Positions 41,734-52,191 of a stretch of 64,000 bases of DNA are shown here, piece after piece; positions within the stretch are counted from its first letter, which is position 1; every line of letters starts with the position of its first letter. Below the pieces are notes generated by a model. That model ran no database searches. It was not told where the DNA came from and saw only the letters and a list, made by a program, of their open reading frames with translations. The stretch covers positions 186,001-250,000 of the forward strand of contig NZ_LXLV01000035.1 in the NCBI RefSeq assembly GCF_001757995.1. The letters are read 5' to 3'. Position numbers and translations under genes: made by a program. This DNA comes from Bacillus mycoides. GTDB lineage: Bacteria > Bacillota > Bacilli > Bacillales > Bacillaceae_G.

Positions 41734-42834
41734 TTAAATTGTTTCATACGTTTGGTATTCTTCTTTTCCGAGCGCGATTTTTGCCTGCGTTCGATCCTCT
41801 TCTCTTTGGAAACTAATTCGTAAAACTCCGAGCAATCCTTCTCGCGCTTCTAATATTTGCAAGTTCGTAATACTAATTTCTTCTGCTGCTAGAATACTCG
41901 TAATATGAGCTAAAGCCCCTACTTTATCTAAAACGTCGACGTATAAGTCGTGATAGGCAGGAATCGCCCCTCTTTTTCGAACTGGTAAAGAGTCACGATA
42001 TTCTTTCGCATCTGCAAAATAACTTTGTATTTCTCCTGCATCTCCTTTAGAAACCGTCTTATATAGCTCTTCCATTTCTGAAATCCATTCTTCTAATAGT
42101 TCCAATAAATGCCCGCGATTTTGCTTTACGATATCACTCCACATTTTCGGACTACTCGATGCAATACGCGTTATATCTTTAAATCCGCCTGCCGCTAGTT
42201 GATGAATAAGCGGATTATCACCAGCATGTTTCTCAACTTGCTTCACTAATCCTGCTGCGATAAGATGCGGAAAATGACTAACAATTCCTGTTACATAATC
42301 ATGTTCTTTTGTATTTAATACGAGAAAATGAGAACCTGTTCCTTTTAACCATTCTTTCAACTCTTCTACTCGCTCATCTAATACATGATTCATCGGTGTT
42401 AAAATGTAAAATGCATTTTCAAATAAATGCGCCTTCGCACTTTCAACTCCTGTTTTGTGAGAACCTGCCATCGGATGTCCGCCGATAAATGAAACTTTCT
42501 TTGTTAATAAAGCTTCCGCTTCATTCATGATTGTCCCTTTCGTACTTCCTACATCGGTAACAATAACATCTTCTCGTAAATGAAATGATGCAAGTTTGTG
42601 TAACAACTTTTTCGTCTCTTCAACTGGAGAGGCAAAAATAATTAAATTTGCCTCCTCACATGCACTCTGTAAATCTACTGCTACTTCGTCAACTACATGT
42701 AATTCTTTCGCACGCTCTACTTGTTCTTTAAATATGTCATAACCGATAATCGTTACATCGTGCTCTTTTTTAATCGCTAATGCAAGTGATCCTCCTATTA
42801 ATCCTGTACCTATTAGTACTACCTTTTTACACAT
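41734..42834 (-). CDS. tyrA: Prephenate dehydrogenase
   Basis: A 366-residue NAD-dependent enzyme making 4-hydroxyphenylpyruvate for tyrosine. The NAD site [13 protein letters not shown] opens it, followed by [19 protein letters not shown] and [11 protein letters not shown]; a C-terminal ACT domain (~290-366, [19 protein letters not shown]) likely gives feedback control. The start ATG at 42832-42834 overlaps the last codons of hisC. An earlier in-frame ATG (42843) is possible. Confidence 0.93.
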   Translation of the reverse strand: MCKKVVLIGTGLIGGSLALAIKKEHDVTIIGYDIFKEQVERAKELHVVDEVAVDLQSACEEANLIIFASPVEETKKLLHKLASFHLREDVIVTDVGSTKGTIMNEAEALLTKKVSFIGGHPMAGSHKTGVESAKAHLFENAFYILTPMNHVLDERVEELKEWLKGTGSHFLVLNTKEHDYVTGIVSHFPHLIAAGLVKQVEKHAGDNPLIHQLAAGGFKDITRIASSSPKMWSDIVKQNRGHLLELLEEWISEMEELYKTVSKGDAGEIQSYFADAKEYRDSLPVRKRGAIPAYHDLYVDVLDKVGALAHITSILAAEEISITNLQILEAREGLLGVLRISFQREEDRTQAKIALGKEEYQTYETI

Positions 42835-43927
42835 TTGCCTCATCTCGAGACTTACTTTTCTTATTTTCAAAGTGTTGTTTTAACACTGAAATCACTCCCT
42901 CATTTTGTTCCCTAGTTCCGATTGTAATGCGTACGCCATTTGGAAACGGACGAATAATAAAACCAGCGTGCGCACAAGCTTCATAAATTTCTCCAGCATT
43001 ATCTACCGGTAAGAAAATAAAGTTCGTTTGTGATGGATAAAACGGGATTTCATTTTCTTTACAAAAACTTTCGTATTGTTGTAATCCTTCTGTATTAACA
43101 CGTACTATTTCCTCAATAAACATTTCATCGTTAAAGGCAATTGTTGCAGCTTTTTGTGCTAATGAAGATACGTTAAACGGCAAACGAACGACATTTAATT
43201 TCTCAATTAATTCTTCTTGTCCAATCGCATACCCAACGCGGAATGACGCTAAACCGTACGCTTTAGAAAAAGTTCGTAATACAAGAAGATTTTTATGTTT
43301 TTCTAAAAGTGGTAACGTCTCTGGAAAATCTTCCGCAGTTACATATTCATAATACGCTTCATCGATGACGATTAACGTTTCTTCACTAATTCCAGCTATG
43401 AATTGATTTAATTTTCGCTCATCAATATATGTGCCTGTCGGATTGTTCGGATTACAAATCCATACGATTTTTGTTTGTTCATCAATCGCTGTAGAAATCC
43501 CATCTAAGTCATATACACCTTTATTTAAAGGAACTTCTTTCACTTCACATCCTTCAATAATCGCATGATGACGATACTGAGGGAATGTCATGCCAGCAGT
43601 TACGATATTATCTCCATTGCAGAGCACGGCACGGCTTATAATTTGAATAATTTCATCAAGTCCACTACCACAAAGCACTTGTTCGACTTGTACTTGTAGT
43701 TTCTTTGCGATCGTTTGACGGAGCGTTGTAGCACCTCCGTCAGGATATAAAGCATGTTCCAACCACGATTTTTGCAATTCTCCTAAAACACGAGGTGAAC
43801 AGCCAAATGGATTTTCATTTGATGCTAACTTAACAAATGAATGATCCCCGTATACTTCTTTCATTTGCTCTGGTGATTTACCTGGTTTATACGGTTGTAA
43901 TGATGATAGTTGATCTTTTACTCGCAT
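42827..43927 (-). CDS. hisC: Histidinol-phosphate / aromatic aminotransferase
   Basis: A 366-residue PLP-dependent aminotransferase. Seen: KLASNENPFGCSP, the GSGLDEIIQ cofactor loop, NPNNPTGTYI, DEAYYEYV and the PLP-lysine motif TFSKAYGLASFRVGYAI. In Bacillus a HisC in this operon serves the last step of tyrosine and phenylalanine synthesis as well as histidine. It overlaps tyrA by 8 bases and follows the chorismate synthase gene by 18. Confidence 0.93.
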   Translation of the reverse strand: MRVKDQLSSLQPYKPGKSPEQMKEVYGDHSFVKLASNENPFGCSPRVLGELQKSWLEHALYPDGGATTLRQTIAKKLQVQVEQVLCGSGLDEIIQIISRAVLCNGDNIVTAGMTFPQYRHHAIIEGCEVKEVPLNKGVYDLDGISTAIDEQTKIVWICNPNNPTGTYIDERKLNQFIAGISEETLIVIDEAYYEYVTAEDFPETLPLLEKHKNLLVLRTFSKAYGLASFRVGYAIGQEELIEKLNVVRLPFNVSSLAQKAATIAFNDEMFIEEIVRVNTEGLQQYESFCKENEIPFYPSQTNFIFLPVDNAGEIYEACAHAGFIIRPFPNGVRITIGTREQNEGVISVLKQHFENKKSKSRDEANV

Positions 43928-43945
43928 GTTAAATCCACCTTTTCA

Positions 43946-45118
43946 TTAAAATTCTTTTGCGTATTTGTTATGTTGCAAAATGTTTTGCTTTAATAATTCC
44001 ATGCGATCTTTTCCGAATTGTTCGACTAGTGCAGCTGCAAGTTCCCACGCTACAACAGCTTCTGCCACGACACCTGCTGCCGGTACTGCACAGCTATCAG
44101 ATCTCTCAATACTCGCTTGGAACGCTTCTTTCGTATCAATATCTACGCTTGCTAACGGTTTATATAATGTAGGAATTGGCTTCATCACACCTCTTACTAC
44201 AATTGGCATACCTGTTGTCATACCGCCTTCTAAACCGCCGGCATTATTTGTTTTTCTCGTGTACCCTTTTTCTTCATCCCAAAGGATTTCATCGTGCACT
44301 TTACTTCCTGGCTGTCTTGCCGCTTCAAAACCAATTCCGATTTCAGCACCTTTAAATGCATTCACACTCATTATAGCACCGGCAAGTTTTGCATCTAATT
44401 TACGGTCGTAATGAACGTAGCTACCAACTCCAATTGGCATACCTTCTGCAATTACTTCAACAATACCACCGATTGAATCCCCACTACTTTTCGCATCATC
44501 AATCGCATCCATCATTTCTTGTTCTACTTCTTTATCTAAACAACGAACTGGTGAATTTTCAGTTATCGTTTGAATTTCTTCAATTGGTAAGTTTGAAATA
44601 CGCTTTGCTTGCACCCCACCAATTTCAAGAACATGCCCTGCAATTTCCACGCCTAATTCTTTTAAAATTTGTTTCGCAACTGCACCAGCAGCTACACGAA
44701 CTGTCGTTTCTCTTGCAGATGAGCGTTCTAATACATTTCTTATATCACGATGGCCATATTTAATGGCTCCGTTTAAATCCGCATGTCCTGGACGTGGTTT
44801 TGTAATTGTACGTTTCATTTCTTTACTTTCTTGCTCTGAAATCGGGTCTGCACCCATTACTTTCGTCCAATGTTTGAAATCATCATTTTTTACGATTAAC
44901 GTAATCGGTGATCCAAGTGTCATCCCGTGACGAACACCACTTACAATTTCAACAGTATCGGTTTCAATTTGCATGCGTCTTCCGCGTCCATGGCCTTTTT
45001 GTCTTCTTAATAACTCTTTATTAATATGTTCCGCTGTTAGTGTTAAACCTGCTGGTACACCTTCTAAAATAACTGTTAACTGCGGACCATGTGATTCTCC
45101 AGCTGTAATGTATCTCAT
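43946..45118 (-). CDS. aroC: Chorismate synthase
   Basis: A 390-residue FMN-requiring enzyme converting EPSP to chorismate (named aroF in B. subtilis). The N-terminal [65 protein letters not shown] and the C-terminal [17 protein letters not shown] are the family signatures. AAAGGGG precedes the ATG. Its own tyrosine T-box (45152-45395) lies directly upstream. Confidence 0.95.
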   Translation of the reverse strand: MRYITAGESHGPQLTVILEGVPAGLTLTAEHINKELLRRQKGHGRGRRMQIETDTVEIVSGVRHGMTLGSPITLIVKNDDFKHWTKVMGADPISEQESKEMKRTITKPRPGHADLNGAIKYGHRDIRNVLERSSARETTVRVAAGAVAKQILKELGVEIAGHVLEIGGVQAKRISNLPIEEIQTITENSPVRCLDKEVEQEMMDAIDDAKSSGDSIGGIVEVIAEGMPIGVGSYVHYDRKLDAKLAGAIMSVNAFKGAEIGIGFEAARQPGSKVHDEILWDEEKGYTRKTNNAGGLEGGMTTGMPIVVRGVMKPIPTLYKPLASVDIDTKEAFQASIERSDSCAVPAAGVVAEAVVAWELAAALVEQFGKDRMELLKQNILQHNKYAKEF

Positions 45119-45151
45119 TTCTCTTGCCCCTTTACTATTTTTTTGTACAAA

Positions 45152-45395
45152 AAAGTCCCTACTGAGCGCTCAGTAGGGACGATTTTTATCGCGGTACCAC
45201 CCTAGTTGTAGACTAACTTTCTGTCTACCTCTCTTCTTCTTTAACGATCGTTTGACCGTCTTTCCCTCCAAAAGTTGGCGGGAAAGATGCTCCAAGGCTG
45301 TAATTCATGCTTATCTTTGTACTGATTCACACCGACCATCAGCTCTCTTTAACAGTGAGATAAGCACTACTGTTTCCTCTTCAGCGCATATGTGA
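45152..45395 (-). promoter_or_regulatory. Tyrosine T-box riboswitch 1 (before chorismate synthase)
   Basis: On the minus strand: a stem I with GAATTACAG, giving the Tyr specifier UAC followed by A; the T-box AGGGTGGTACCGCG at 45190-45203; and terminator stem GTCCCTACTGAG/CTCAGTAGGGAC (45154-45181) plus TTTTTT. Uncharged tRNA-Tyr should open the terminator. It begins only 8 bases after the DAHP synthase stop, so it acts on read-through transcription. Confidence 0.93.
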
Positions 45396-45402
45396 TATGG
45401 AA

Positions 45403-46479
45403 TTAAGATAATTTATTTTTGAAACCTTTTAACTCATCCATGAATCTATGGAATTCTGGAATATCCATTTGTTGTGCAGAATCTGATAATGCAACAGCTG
45501 GATCTGGATGAACCTCAGCCATTACTGCATCTGCGCCAATTGCAAGTGCCGCTTTCGCTGTTGGTAATAATAAATCTCTACGTCCAGTTGAATGCGTTAC
45601 GTCAACGATAACTGGTAAATGTGTTTCTTTCTTTAAAATCGGTACTGCTGAAATATCTAATGTGTTACGTGTCGCTCTTTCGTATGTGCGGATACCACGC
45701 TCACAAAGAATAATTTGATCGTTACCTTGCGCAATAATGTATTCCGCTGCATTAATGAACTCATCAATTGTTGCTGCTAATCCACGTTTTAGTAATACTG
45801 GCTTGTTAACTTTACCTACAGCTCTTAGTAAATCGAAGTTTTGCATGTTACGTGCGCCAACTTGAATTACATCAACGTATTCTAATGCCATTTCTACATC
45901 GTTCGGATTTAAAATTTCACTAATAATTGCTAAGTCGAATTCATCTGCTACTTGGCGTAAAATTTGTAAACCTTCTACTCCTAAACCTTGGAAATCGTAT
46001 GGAGATGTTCTCGGTTTGAAAGCACCACCGCGCATTAATTTAAGTCCTTGATCTTTCATCGCTTGCCCTACTTGGCGAACTTGCTCTAAACTTTCTACCG
46101 CACAAGGTCCCATAATGAACGTTTGTGTTCCGTTTCCAATCAATTCACCTTTCACATTAACGATTGTATTTTCTTTTTTCTTTTTACGTGAAACTAGTAA
46201 TGCTTTACGGTTATCATCTTCTTGTAATTCTAAGCTTGCTTTGAAAATCGTTTTGAAAATATGTTGAACCGTTGACGTTTCGAATGGTCCTTCGTTATGC
46301 TCTGCGATCATATCAAGCACTTCACGCTCACGTACTGGGTCAAAGCGTTTCGTACCTTGTACTTGTTTTTGCTCCCCGATTTTTTGAACGATTTCACCGC
46401 GTTTGTTTAATAGGTGTAATAGTTGTAAGTTAATTTCATCTACCTGTTTACGTAATTGATCTAATTCATGATTTGCCAT
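45403..46479 (-). CDS. aroA(G): Bifunctional chorismate mutase / DAHP synthase
   Basis: A 358-residue enzyme for the first step of aromatic synthesis. Residues ~1-90 are an AroQ-type chorismate mutase ([20 protein letters not shown], ending near [12 protein letters not shown]); the rest is a type I DAHP synthase barrel with [40 protein letters not shown] and [14 protein letters not shown]. In Bacillus the mutase part acts as the feedback sensor. Two tandem Tyr T-boxes precede it; GAGGAGG lies before the ATG. Confidence 0.95.
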   Translation of the reverse strand: MANHELDQLRKQVDEINLQLLHLLNKRGEIVQKIGEQKQVQGTKRFDPVREREVLDMIAEHNEGPFETSTVQHIFKTIFKASLELQEDDNRKALLVSRKKKKENTIVNVKGELIGNGTQTFIMGPCAVESLEQVRQVGQAMKDQGLKLMRGGAFKPRTSPYDFQGLGVEGLQILRQVADEFDLAIISEILNPNDVEMALEYVDVIQVGARNMQNFDLLRAVGKVNKPVLLKRGLAATIDEFINAAEYIIAQGNDQIILCERGIRTYERATRNTLDISAVPILKKETHLPVIVDVTHSTGRRDLLLPTAKAALAIGADAVMAEVHPDPAVALSDSAQQMDIPEFHRFMDELKGFKNKLS

Positions 46480-46658
46480 TTGGAAATCCTCCTCTAATGT
46501 TTTAAAAGTATAGTAAGAGAATGAAAAATTCTCTATTTTCTGAACTGGTTAATTATACAAATTTTCAAGTGGAATCGATACCTCTTCTTATTTTAAACTA
46601 ATAATTACCATAAAGACACTATCTACTAGTTAAAAAACCACTTTTTTTGTACAAAAAA

Positions 46659-46912
46659 GCCCTACTGAATAAATCAGTAGGGACGATATTTATCGCGGTA
46701 CCACCCTAGTTGTAGACTTCTTTCGTCTACCTCTCTTCATTGTTAACGATCAATTGACCGTCTTTCCCTTCATAAAGACAATACTATCTTTACTACGAAA
46801 AAGATGCTCCAGGACTGTAATTCGCTCTTGTTTTTGTACTGGTTCGCACCAACCACCAGCTCTCTGTTACAGGGAAACAATAACTACTGCTTTTCCTTTC
46901 AACGCATGACTA
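46659..46912 (-). promoter_or_regulatory. Tyrosine T-box riboswitch 2 (proximal of a tandem pair)
   Basis: T-box AGGGTGGTACCGCG at 46694-46707, specifier in GAATTACAG (UAC, Tyr), and terminator CCCTACTGA/TCAGTAGGG (46659-46684) with U-run. It controls the DAHP synthase gene 180 bases downstream. Confidence 0.93.
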
Positions 46913-46947
46913 TTTTATTTTCAAGTTGGACCACTAAAATACAAAAA

Positions 46948-47205
46948 GTCCCTACTGAATAAATCAGTAGGGACGATATTTATCGCGGTACCACCCTAGT
47001 TGTAGACTAACTTTCCGTCTACCTCTCTTCACTGTTAACGATCAATTGACCGCTTTTTCTTCATAAAGACAATATATCTTTACTACGAAAAAGATGCTCC
47101 AAGACTGTAATTCATGATTATCCCTGTACTGGTTCACACCAACCACCAGCTCTCTGTTACAGTAAGACTAACCACTACTGTGATCTCTTCATTGCACTTT
47201 GTTTA
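46948..47205 (-). promoter_or_regulatory. Tyrosine T-box riboswitch 3 (distal of the tandem pair)
   Basis: T-box at 46984-46997, specifier again UAC in GAATTACAG, and terminator GTCCCTACTGA/TCAGTAGGGAC (46948-46974). It is highly similar to T-box 2 and lies in series with it, only about 35 bases apart. Confidence 0.93.
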
Positions 47206-47241
47206 TTCAAATGTTTTTGAAATTGAATAAGTATGATTCGT

Positions 47242-47271
47242 ATTATAGAACGCTTTTCAAAACACTGTCAA
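47242..47271 (-). promoter_or_regulatory. Promoter of the aromatic operon
   Basis: Minus-strand TTGACA (47266-47271), 18-base spacer, TATAAT (47242-47247), both perfect consensus hexamers, about 40 bases before the first T-box. Confidence 0.85.
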
Positions 47272-47314
47272 CAACTTTTTATATATTTTTTCAAATTCCA
47301 CTTTCGCCCTATAT

Positions 47315-50300
47315 TTATTCTTGTAAATTCCCCATTACAATTCCGATACGAATCATCTCATTTTCAATTAATTTTAATATGTTTCTTTCTACTCCATACT
47401 CGATTAATAGTTCTTTTATTTGTATGATTTCATTTTCAAGTAAATCTGCTTCTTGGCGCGTCTGAAGTAAAGTGAAAAACACATCTGCATACAATCCTTT
47501 ATACGCTTTCATACTCTCTTTCTTTTCAAGTATCTCGATAAATAATTGTTTCATTTCTTCTTGATTACATTGCCCTTCCACACCTTGAAAGTTACTCGAA
47601 ATAATATTTAGTCCTTTTTCTAAAACCTCATCCATACATAAAATAATGCGTAAAAGCATCATATATTCTCTCGTTGTTATTACGCCCATTTTCGGACGTT
47701 CTCTTAAAAACACACTAAGCCACGCTGTCCAAAATTTTTGTTGTTCCTTACCACTTAACGTTTTTAAGTAGTAGCATAAATACTGCATAAATTTAATTTT
47801 ATTCTCTTCGTTTTCTTGCATCAAAAGTGGATATAACCAATCTGTTTTTTGCTCCCAATATAATACGCATTTAATAAATACAAAGCTAAGCCATTTTAAA
47901 AATGCTTCTCTCGTATATGGATGTAGTGCATCTAAATGTTCTACCGCATACTTAATATATCGCCTTATTTCTGTAAACAAAGGTACATTAATTTGCGTAT
48001 AACATAATCCTGCCCACGCATATTTCGTAAGCTCACTTTCTTTCTTTAAATCTAAGTAAGGTAAAAGATATTTTCGACACCATTGTTTCTCTATATGATT
48101 TAAAAACGTAATATCTGCTGTTAATCGAGCAAACATATATTTCGTTCTATCCGAAGTAACCCTGACCTGTTCCTCAAATAAAAATAAATATTCATACACA
48201 TTACGATCGTATAAATGATCGTATGCTAAAAGTTTTAGTAACACAGCAGTCATCTTTCCAACAGGATGCTGTATAGATTCATTGTAAAACTCTTCTTTTC
48301 CAATCTTAAAATCCGTTTCCCCTCTCATAACTTGTGGAAATACGGAAAAGGCAAAGCGTTTTATAACCCGTATACTAGTTACATCTAACTCTTCTAATCG
48401 ATTACTAATTTCATATAGAAAACTACTAATTAACCAATGAAATGCGGTATTTCTAACAAATTTCTGTAATAACGGTATAATCTTTTGAATTTGTTCATTC
48501 GTCAAATTTCTGTTATTTCGCCACTCTCTAATACAAACAAACCATACTTCATTACTAATTTCGTGCACGCCTACTAGTTGATAAGCAAACGAAATACTCC
48601 ACTCTACATTCAATTTACACGCTTTTGATAACATCTCTAAAAAATGGCGTTGTTCAAAAACACCGTCTCTTGAAAACTGCCGAACTTGCTCCATTATTTC
48701 ATCGTCTTTCAGCTGCAGTAATCCATCAGCTGTTACATTGCATGTAATACGTTGTTCATTTGCCTCTTTCTTTGGAACACTGTATTGATTTGAAGAAAAA
48801 TGAGGGTGTTTCTGTTTCATTAGCTCATATCCTGCCGCCGTACACCTACTATTCGGATCACACGTGAATAGTAAGTCTAATACAAGACAAGCATCAAACG
48901 CTCTCTCTTCTGCAAGATACTCTAATACATGTTGAATTACTTCTTCTTTAGTTTCTTCTAAAGCATCTGCGTAATAATTCTTTAAAAGTTGAAACACTTC
49001 ATGTTTACATGTGAAATCTAACAGAACATCAGCATGTAACAACCACTTCAGTTTGTCATCTGCTGTAACGAATACATTATTAATCATTGCTTCAATCGCA
49101 ATTCGTTTTTGAAGCACACTATCTGTTTCTATCATTTCTGTAATATAATAATTTGCTTTTTTCTCATTGTTTTCACATAAATATGTAAGACACTCTTTTA
49201 CAATTTGAATTAAAAATGTGAAGTCATTTTGCTGTAACTCCTGCTCTGAAATTTCTCTATCTCTTTTTTTCAGTGCATGTTGTCTTAATGACAATAGTTG
49301 TATCTTTTCCAATCCCATAACCATAATTGGATTTGCGTAGTAAGCGATATGTGGTCTCATTTTCTCTTTCCAAATTCGCTCCACATGAGAAAAAATAGGC
49401 ATCGGTATACGACTCGATTCCTCGAGTTCAATCGACTCTTGCGTATCATTTCCCCATCTTCTTACACGCTTCAGTTTAAGTTTCCCGTCTAAAATAAACG
49501 TTAATAGCAACAAGCCAATTTCTTTATGCTCAGGGAAAGAACATTTTTGCAATAAGTATGAAATCATTTCAATAGAGCTACTATCTTTTTCTGCCGTTTC
49601 TAATACAAGCAATGTCCATTTTGCAAATAACAAAGGATTCATCGTTTCCTTCGTTTCGTTCAAATAAGTACAAATTGTTCGCCACAATAACGGGGATATT
49701 TTAGAATGATTTTTAAAAATCAATTGAAATAGTTCTTTTTGATGAGTAAAAAGGAATTGCTCCACTAACCATTCCGCAAGTAATTCATCAACTTCATCAT
49801 AATTTGCTGTAAGCAGAAATAAATTTCTTAGTTTCCCTTCTGCTTCAAGCCATTCCACCCATTCATAATCACGAGCAAATTCAACGAAGTACCGAACGGT
49901 TTCAATTTTTTTTATTGACTGTTTTATATAGGATAATTGCTCCTGCTCTACTGATGGAGGTACGGTTACAATATCACGAATACGCATTCTTTTCGTAATA
50001 TAATTATCCCCCATTAATTCCGCCCATCGCTTCACCGCTTTCACAAGTGCCTGATGATTATTTGCTTTATTCGGATACACAATCGGTCTTATCCCTAAAT
50101 GCTCCCAATGATATGTATTATCACCTTGTGCGACGAAAGCGTAACGCCTTGTACTCGGTGGTAAGCCTGTTGCTAAATATTTCATTACAGGATCATTATG
50201 ACTATACCCAACGAATAAAACAGTGTAATTTGAAAATAAATCAACTAAAAATCGTCTCGCCCACCCTTCTGTTAAGTAAGCCCTTCCAAAATCACCATCC

Positions 50301-50791
50301 GTTAAAATTAAAGCTTCTTTCTCTTGTTCTATATTCCCATGTATGTAAGCCAACCCTTTAAACGCTCTCCCTGTCGGTAAAGCAGGTGCATAATAAATAT
50401 TCAGCTCTCTATTTATTTCTGTAATTACAGACGTAAAATGTTGATCAAAGTTTGTCGTTACAATTCGAACATCCGTATCTAACGGAAACAGCCTTGGAAT
50501 CGCATAGTGTAATGGATTTGGTTTTGATTTTTCTATATTAACGAGGTCTCTTGCAACTTGATGCACATCTTTCGTTTTCGCAATTTTACCGAGATAATAA
50601 TCGTGGGGTTCTGTCATCTCACGCCTTTCGACATATAAAGCTTTCGCAATTTCATCAACTAAATCATCGAAATTCGGTAAATTTGATTTCCCCTTCATAG
50701 AAACTCCTGCTCCAACGAATAATACTAACTTCCCTTGTTCAAGGTGATCGATTAACTCATCTGGAATTTCTACTTCTGAAGTAATCCACAT
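47315..50791 (-). CDS. Large SIR2-domain protein, candidate anti-phage NADase
   Basis: A 1158-residue protein. The first ~270 residues are a SIR2-like NAD-binding domain: LVLFVGAGVSMKGKSNLP, TTNFDQHF, YIHGN with the expected catalytic His, and LFVGYSHNDPVM. The remaining ~850 residues are helical, repeat-like and of unknown fold (DUF4020-like in layout), a possible sensor. Large SIR2 proteins of this build include defence sirtuins that deplete NAD on infection. I use the ATG at 50789-50791, 7 bases after AGGGGGA. Stand-alone gene. Confidence 0.8.
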   Translation of the reverse strand: MWITSEVEIPDELIDHLEQGKLVLFVGAGVSMKGKSNLPNFDDLVDEIAKALYVERREMTEPHDYYLGKIAKTKDVHQVARDLVNIEKSKPNPLHYAIPRLFPLDTDVRIVTTNFDQHFTSVITEINRELNIYYAPALPTGRAFKGLAYIHGNIEQEKEALILTDGDFGRAYLTEGWARRFLVDLFSNYTVLFVGYSHNDPVMKYLATGLPPSTRRYAFVAQGDNTYHWEHLGIRPIVYPNKANNHQALVKAVKRWAELMGDNYITKRMRIRDIVTVPPSVEQEQLSYIKQSIKKIETVRYFVEFARDYEWVEWLEAEGKLRNLFLLTANYDEVDELLAEWLVEQFLFTHQKELFQLIFKNHSKISPLLWRTICTYLNETKETMNPLLFAKWTLLVLETAEKDSSSIEMISYLLQKCSFPEHKEIGLLLLTFILDGKLKLKRVRRWGNDTQESIELEESSRIPMPIFSHVERIWKEKMRPHIAYYANPIMVMGLEKIQLLSLRQHALKKRDREISEQELQQNDFTFLIQIVKECLTYLCENNEKKANYYITEMIETDSVLQKRIAIEAMINNVFVTADDKLKWLLHADVLLDFTCKHEVFQLLKNYYADALEETKEEVIQHVLEYLAEERAFDACLVLDLLFTCDPNSRCTAAGYELMKQKHPHFSSNQYSVPKKEANEQRITCNVTADGLLQLKDDEIMEQVRQFSRDGVFEQRHFLEMLSKACKLNVEWSISFAYQLVGVHEISNEVWFVCIREWRNNRNLTNEQIQKIIPLLQKFVRNTAFHWLISSFLYEISNRLEELDVTSIRVIKRFAFSVFPQVMRGETDFKIGKEEFYNESIQHPVGKMTAVLLKLLAYDHLYDRNVYEYLFLFEEQVRVTSDRTKYMFARLTADITFLNHIEKQWCRKYLLPYLDLKKESELTKYAWAGLCYTQINVPLFTEIRRYIKYAVEHLDALHPYTREAFLKWLSFVFIKCVLYWEQKTDWLYPLLMQENEENKIKFMQYLCYYLKTLSGKEQQKFWTAWLSVFLRERPKMGVITTREYMMLLRIILCMDEVLEKGLNIISSNFQGVEGQCNQEEMKQLFIEILEKKESMKAYKGLYADVFFTLLQTRQEADLLENEIIQIKELLIEYGVERNILKLIENEMIRIGIVMGNLQE

Positions 50792-50971
50792 CCCGGATTC
50801 CCCCTTACCTAAAAATGTCATAAGCTCTCATTTCACTATAACATTTTTCGGTTGTTTTTTTAATATTTAGATAAAATTTCGACGTGATAAAGTTTTATAT
50901 AAATTAAACCGTTCCAATGTATGAACTCCTGAATTTATTGTAAAACTATGTATAAATGGGAGGTGTAAATA

Positions 50972-51409
50972 TTGAGTGATATTACTGTAGTACTTATCAA
51001 ATTTATATCGTGTATCATCGCTTTTAGTATCGGACTAGCTCTATTTTTCCCAGCAACGCTCGTCCAGATCATTTCTTTTTGTCTCTTCGTCACAATCGTT
51101 TCTTATATGTTTGTTGATAAAATTATTTTAAATCGAATTGGCAATTCCGCTGCCATTATGACGGATTTCTTACTTACGTATTTAAGCGTTTGGATTTTCG
51201 GAAATATTTTATTAGACAACTACATGCAAATTGCATGGGGCAGTATCCTTTCTGCCATCGTCTTTACATTATCAGAAGTAATCGTCCATCGCTTTTCTAA
51301 TTCCCACACAAGGCATAACAATGATAACATTCGAATTAACCGCCGGTTTGCATATGGTACGGAGTTCGCTGAAGAACAGAATGTGTTGGATAAAGATAAG
51401 AAAAAGTAA
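50972..51409 (+). CDS. DUF2512 family (YndM-like) membrane protein
   Basis: A 145-residue protein with four hydrophobic helices (about 8-27, 29-48, 60-80, 86-106) and a charged C-terminal tail (EEQNVLDKDKKK). The helix pattern and VDKIILNRIGN fit DUF2512/YndM of Bacilli, whose role is unknown. The start is TTG at 50972-50974, 8 bases after GGGAGGTG. Divergent from the SIR2 gene. Confidence 0.8.
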   Translation: MSDITVVLIKFISCIIAFSIGLALFFPATLVQIISFCLFVTIVSYMFVDKIILNRIGNSAAIMTDFLLTYLSVWIFGNILLDNYMQIAWGSILSAIVFTLSEVIVHRFSNSHTRHNNDNIRINRRFAYGTEFAEEQNVLDKDKKK

Positions 51410-51624
51410 CGTTTTGATGAAGGAGCTCCCTTTTTAATAATGTGGTGCTCCTTTTTCTGTACTATCATTTCGGTACATGAAATTACATTGGCGATTATTA
51501 AAATATATCGACCACAAATCTATATTTATCAGCAATTTTTTAGATATATCGATACTCTGACATCATTCGACAATCTGTTTCCCAATAAAAAAGCTGCCCC
51601 ATTTAGAGACAGCAACTTTTGTAA

Positions 51625-52149
51625 TTACGCTTTTACTTTTAAATCTTTTGACGCAATAACATCCGCAAATGCTCCAAATACTGCGTTATGATGCTTCACA
51701 ATATCTTCAGCACGCAATATATCCGTATCAAACGTACTATGCGCATCACTCACCAATGTTACTTTATACCCTTCACTAAACGCTCTGCGCGTTGTCGTAT
51801 CAACACAGTACTCAGTTTGCATTCCTGAAATAATAACGTGCTCAATGTCTTTTCCTTGTAACACTTCGTTTAAGTTTGTCTTATGGAATGAATCTGGCGT
51901 CGTCTTTTCAACGATATTATCAACCTCTTGCGGAGCGATCGCCGCATGCACTTTCCAACCATCTGTCCCTTTTTCTAAAGGATGATCTTTTGGCCCGTTA
52001 TGTTGTACATAAATAACCGGAATACTATTTGAACGGCATTCCCCAATAAGTTCTTGCAACGTTTCTAATAACTTTTCCCCATTATGTACTGGCATTCCTG
52101 CTGTATACATACCCGCTTACACATCAATAACTATTAATGCTTTTTTCAT
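51625..52149 (-). pseudogene. Isochorismatase-family cysteine hydrolase with a premature stop
   Basis: The full frame starts at ATG 52147-52149 (AGGGAG upstream) as MKKALIVIDV, then TAA (52117-52119) where the family has Gln, then AGMYTAGMPVHNGEKL to the end. The C-terminal part carries VIISGMQTEYCVDTTTRRA with the active-site Cys. The N-terminal Asp of the catalytic triad lies before the stop. Restart at the ATG 52108-52110 would give a 161-residue protein lacking it. So a CAA to TAA change probably inactivated the gene. Confidence 0.85.
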
Positions 52150-52191
52150 TTCACACAGCTCCCTTTGTTTGTATAAGCCTTTGCATTTTCA

